A DNA stretch of 34,819 nucleotides from Chitinophagaceae bacterium (GTDB lineage Bacteria > Bacteroidota > Bacteroidia > Chitinophagales > Chitinophagaceae). Position numbers and translations under genes: made by a program. Of this stretch, positions 32,972 through 34,819 are shown piece by piece; positions within the stretch are counted from its first letter, which is position 1; the number at the start of each line of letters is the position of its first letter. The DNA lies in assembly GCA_020854215.1 (NCBI GenBank), contig JADZFY010000405.1:1-34819 (forward strand), given 5' to 3'. Below the pieces are notes generated by a model. The model did not search any database. It had not been told where the DNA came from and worked only from the letters and a program-made list of their open reading frames with translations.

Positions 32972-33059
32972 GTTGCCGGTCTGCTGTTTTCAGGTTATCA
33001 TGCCTGCAAGTTACAGAGTTCCCAAAACCTCATTTTTCCTGCATTGGGCAACCTGTAAA

Positions 33060-34391
33060 TTATTCGGTAAGTCCGCCTTTTCCCTGATATAACTTTATCG
33101 CCCCGTCTAATTTAACTTCCAATACAGTCATGTATTCATCCGTTACTTTTTCCGGAATATCATCAATATACACCAGCCCGGGTACAGGACTCCAGGAAAT
33201 TTTGCCCACAATTTTATGAGTTAACAACTGATCCGTACCGATTACGGAAATACTTTTGATAGTATTATAGAGCCCTTTTATTACCAGTTTTCCGGTATTA
33301 TGTGCCGGTACAAAGAGAAAGAGCGTGTTTGAATCTTTTGAGAGTGTGCTCGGTCCATAAAAATGCCCGGGGGACAAACCCGCTTTTGTGCCAAAAATAG
33401 CAGATTCGTGTTTTTGAGTCCACTTGCCCAGTTCGTTTAGCAAGTGCACCTGCTGGGTTGGGATCCACCCGTCTTCCCGTGGACCAATATCAAAAAGGAG
33501 ATTTCCTCCATTGCTTATTACATCGGCAAAAATCGTTATCAGTTCGTAGGGTGTTTTATAAGCACTGTCATCCGGATGGTAGCCCCAGTTGTTATTGGAA
33601 GTCATGCAGAGTTCCCAGGGCTGGAGCGTTGGGCGGGTTATAGGAAAATTTTGTTCAGGCGTTGCATAATCGCCATATCCGGCTAACCGCCCGTTGATAA
33701 TAGCGTTGGGGTTATGCGCCAGGATCATCTCCCTCGCTTTTTTTGCCTGCCATTCGGCAGCACTGTGTTCCCAATCGCCATCAAACCAAAATAAATCGGG
33801 ATTGAATTGCTGGCTGAGCTCTTTGATTTGAGTTTGATAAAATGTAAGGTACCTTTTCCATCGGGCAGAATCATTTTTAATCTGGTAGCGGCTGCTGTCT
33901 TTTAAAAATCCGGGATAATCCTGATGGCTCCAGTCTAATAGCGAAAAGTACGCGCCTGCTTTAATGCCTTCCCTGCGCAGAGCGGCAAAAAACGGTGTTA
34001 TTACATCGCGTCTTGCCGGCGTTAATTTTGCCGTACTCATGTTATTGGTTTTCGTATCCCATAATGCAATACCATCATGATGTTTGGTGGTGATTACTGC
34101 ATACCTGGCACCTGAAGATTTTATCAGTTGCGCCCACGCTTCAGGGTTATAGTTTTTTGCAGTAAACCCATTCAGTTGTTTCATATAGTCTGCATAAGAC
34201 ATTTTTCTGTTGTGAAACGACCAGCTTTCATCTACCCCATCTACTGAGTAAATACCCCAATGGATGAAAATTCCAAGTTTGGCATCCTCAAACCATTGCA
34301 TTTTATCTGATGGGTCGCTTGTTACGATTTGTGCCTTCGCAAAGCCACCGGCTAAGAAGAAGAGCATAGCGGAAATAATTGGACGAAGCAT
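33060..34391 (-). CDS. GH29 alpha-L-fucosidase, secreted
   Basis: ATG 34391 gives 443 residues with a signal peptide (MLRPIISAMLFFLAGGFAKA). The GH29 catalytic barrel shows WFEDAKLGIFIHWGIYSV, the His pair in TTKHHDGIALW and the nucleophile Asp 204 in WFDGDW. A C-terminal beta domain follows. The frame runs on to a TTG at 34484, but those residues precede the signal peptide and carry no family sequence. It releases L-fucose from glycans outside the cytoplasm. A divergent ROK regulator gene and operator-like palindromes upstream suggest sugar-responsive control. Confidence 0.94.
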   Translation of the reverse strand: MLRPIISAMLFFLAGGFAKAQIVTSDPSDKMQWFEDAKLGIFIHWGIYSVDGVDESWSFHNRKMSYADYMKQLNGFTAKNYNPEAWAQLIKSSGARYAVITTKHHDGIALWDTKTNNMSTAKLTPARRDVITPFFAALRREGIKAGAYFSLLDWSHQDYPGFLKDSSRYQIKNDSARWKRYLTFYQTQIKELSQQFNPDLFWFDGDWEHSAAEWQAKKAREMILAHNPNAIINGRLAGYGDYATPEQNFPITRPTLQPWELCMTSNNNWGYHPDDSAYKTPYELITIFADVISNGGNLLFDIGPREDGWIPTQQVHLLNELGKWTQKHESAIFGTKAGLSPGHFYGPSTLSKDSNTLFLFVPAHNTGKLVIKGLYNTIKSISVIGTDQLLTHKIVGKISWSPVPGLVYIDDIPEKVTDEYMTVLEVKLDGAIKLYQGKGGLTE

Positions 34392-34515
34392 GTGTATCAG
34401 TTTTAGGTTTATCTCGAAGGCAAATATCTTCATTTTGTTGGCTTCAGATTGCAATAAATTAAACAATGTTTTTTTTAATTTCAAGAATTGGCAAATACAT
34501 TTTGTTTTTTATAAA

Positions 34516-34560
34516 AAAGTTTACTTTCTTTAACATATATTTTATTTAAAGTTAACTTTA
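34516..34560. promoter_or_regulatory. Two operator-like palindromes between the fucosidase and ROK genes
   Basis: AAAGTTTACTTT (34516-34527) and AAAGTTAACTTT (34548-34559) differ at one base. The second is a perfect palindrome and extends to 14 bases (TAAAGTTAACTTTA, 34547-34560). Their centres are 32 bases apart, about three DNA turns. They lie 12-56 bases before the ROK start codon and are natural candidates for its binding sites. No experiment supports this here. Confidence 0.55.
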
Positions 34561-34571
34561 TTTTATAGATA

Positions 34572-34819
34572 ATGGCTGGAAAGTCGCAATGGTATCGAAG
34601 GAGAATTATCAATCATCTTTATTTCTCGAAGATGCTTTCCTGCGCCGAATTGAGTGAAAAGATAGAGAAAAGCCTGTCGTTGACTACTAAGATATTAAAC
34701 GAACTTTTATCAGAGGGTGACGTGGTTGAAACGGGTCATGCCCCTTCCAGTGGGGGAAGGCGTCCTCAGATGTACGCCCTCAAACCGGACATCATGTACG
34801 CTGTGTCGGTAGCAATGGA
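34572..34819 (+). CDS. ROK-family transcriptional regulator, N-terminal part
   Basis: Eighty-two codons are visible before the window ends. They form a winged helix (KMLSCAELSEKIEKSLSLTT, then ILNELLSEGDVVE) followed by the hallmark SSGGRRPQMYAL, which joins the DNA-binding domain to the ROK kinase-like domain in NagC/Mlc/XylR-type repressors. The sugar-binding domain lies outside the window. The gene diverges from the fucosidase gene over a 180-base space holding two palindromic boxes, so it probably controls that gene and itself in response to a sugar or sugar phosphate. Confidence 0.85.
   Translation, partial: MAGKSQWYRRRIINHLYFSKMLSCAELSEKIEKSLSLTTKILNELLSEGDVVETGHAPSSGGRRPQMYALKPDIMYAVSVAM

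Noticed and set aside
32986-33059. CAGGTT/AACCTG inverted repeat between the rhodanese and fucosidase genes
   Set aside because: The 6-base arms are separated by about 50 bases with no T-run, so a terminator call is not supported.

Overview
This window looks like a chromosomal segment of an aerobic Bacteroidota bacterium, probably near Chitinophagaceae. The evidence is an alternative complex III (ACIII) plus caa3-type oxidase operon in the order usual for that phylum, Bacteroidota-restricted families (an IPExxxVDY-type protein and a DUF6787 domain), and repeated TAnnTTTG boxes of the Bacteroidota -7 promoter type just upstream of several genes. The family assignment is inference; the phylum is well supported.

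Left end (1-2670): the AT-rich end of a restriction-modification locus on the minus strand. An XRE regulator overlaps the start of a large protein that joins a PD-(D/E)XK nuclease-like domain to an N6-adenine methyltransferase. The methylase gene runs out of the window. Behind it lies a 387-base gene-free stretch with operator-like repeats and a long inverted repeat.

2669-7705 (minus): an acyltransferase-3 membrane protein, a Gfo/Idh/MocA oxidoreductase, a small lipoprotein of unknown function and FeoB. Divergent from feoB, 7875-10261 (plus) carries a secreted M28 aminopeptidase with a PDZ domain, an IPExxxVDY-type protein and pterin-4a-carbinolamine dehydratase. They are followed by one copy of a dispersed repeat and by a minus-strand gene that fuses a DUF6787 membrane domain to glycinamide ribonucleotide formyltransferase (PurN).

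11680-26247 (plus): the respiratory operon actA-B-C-D-E-F, coxB, coxA, ctaB, two coxC-type genes and a subunit IV gene. ACIII oxidises menaquinol and passes electrons through its c-type hemes to the CuA site of the oxidase; CtaB makes the heme O precursor of the oxidase heme. The operon ends at a strong hairpin terminator placed inside the 3' end of the converging gene.

26259-30997 (minus): a RidA-family gene directly followed by a D-threonine-aldolase-like PLP enzyme, a gene-free stretch with the second repeat copy and tandem terminators, a vanadium-haloperoxidase/PAP2 lipoprotein, an unrecognised small membrane-anchored protein and a second RidA. Plus strand from 31072: tsaB (t6A modification), a cysteine-free ArsR-type regulator and a tandem rhodanese. 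The right end holds a GH29 alpha-L-fucosidase (minus) divergent from the start of a ROK-family regulator, with two near-identical palindromic boxes between them.

I see no rRNA, tRNA, CRISPR array, integrase or insertion sequence. The most unusual items are the DUF6787-PurN fusion, the two-copy dispersed repeat, the nuclease-methylase fusion with its operator region, the cysteine-free ArsR/rhodanese pair and the antisense-embedded operon terminator.
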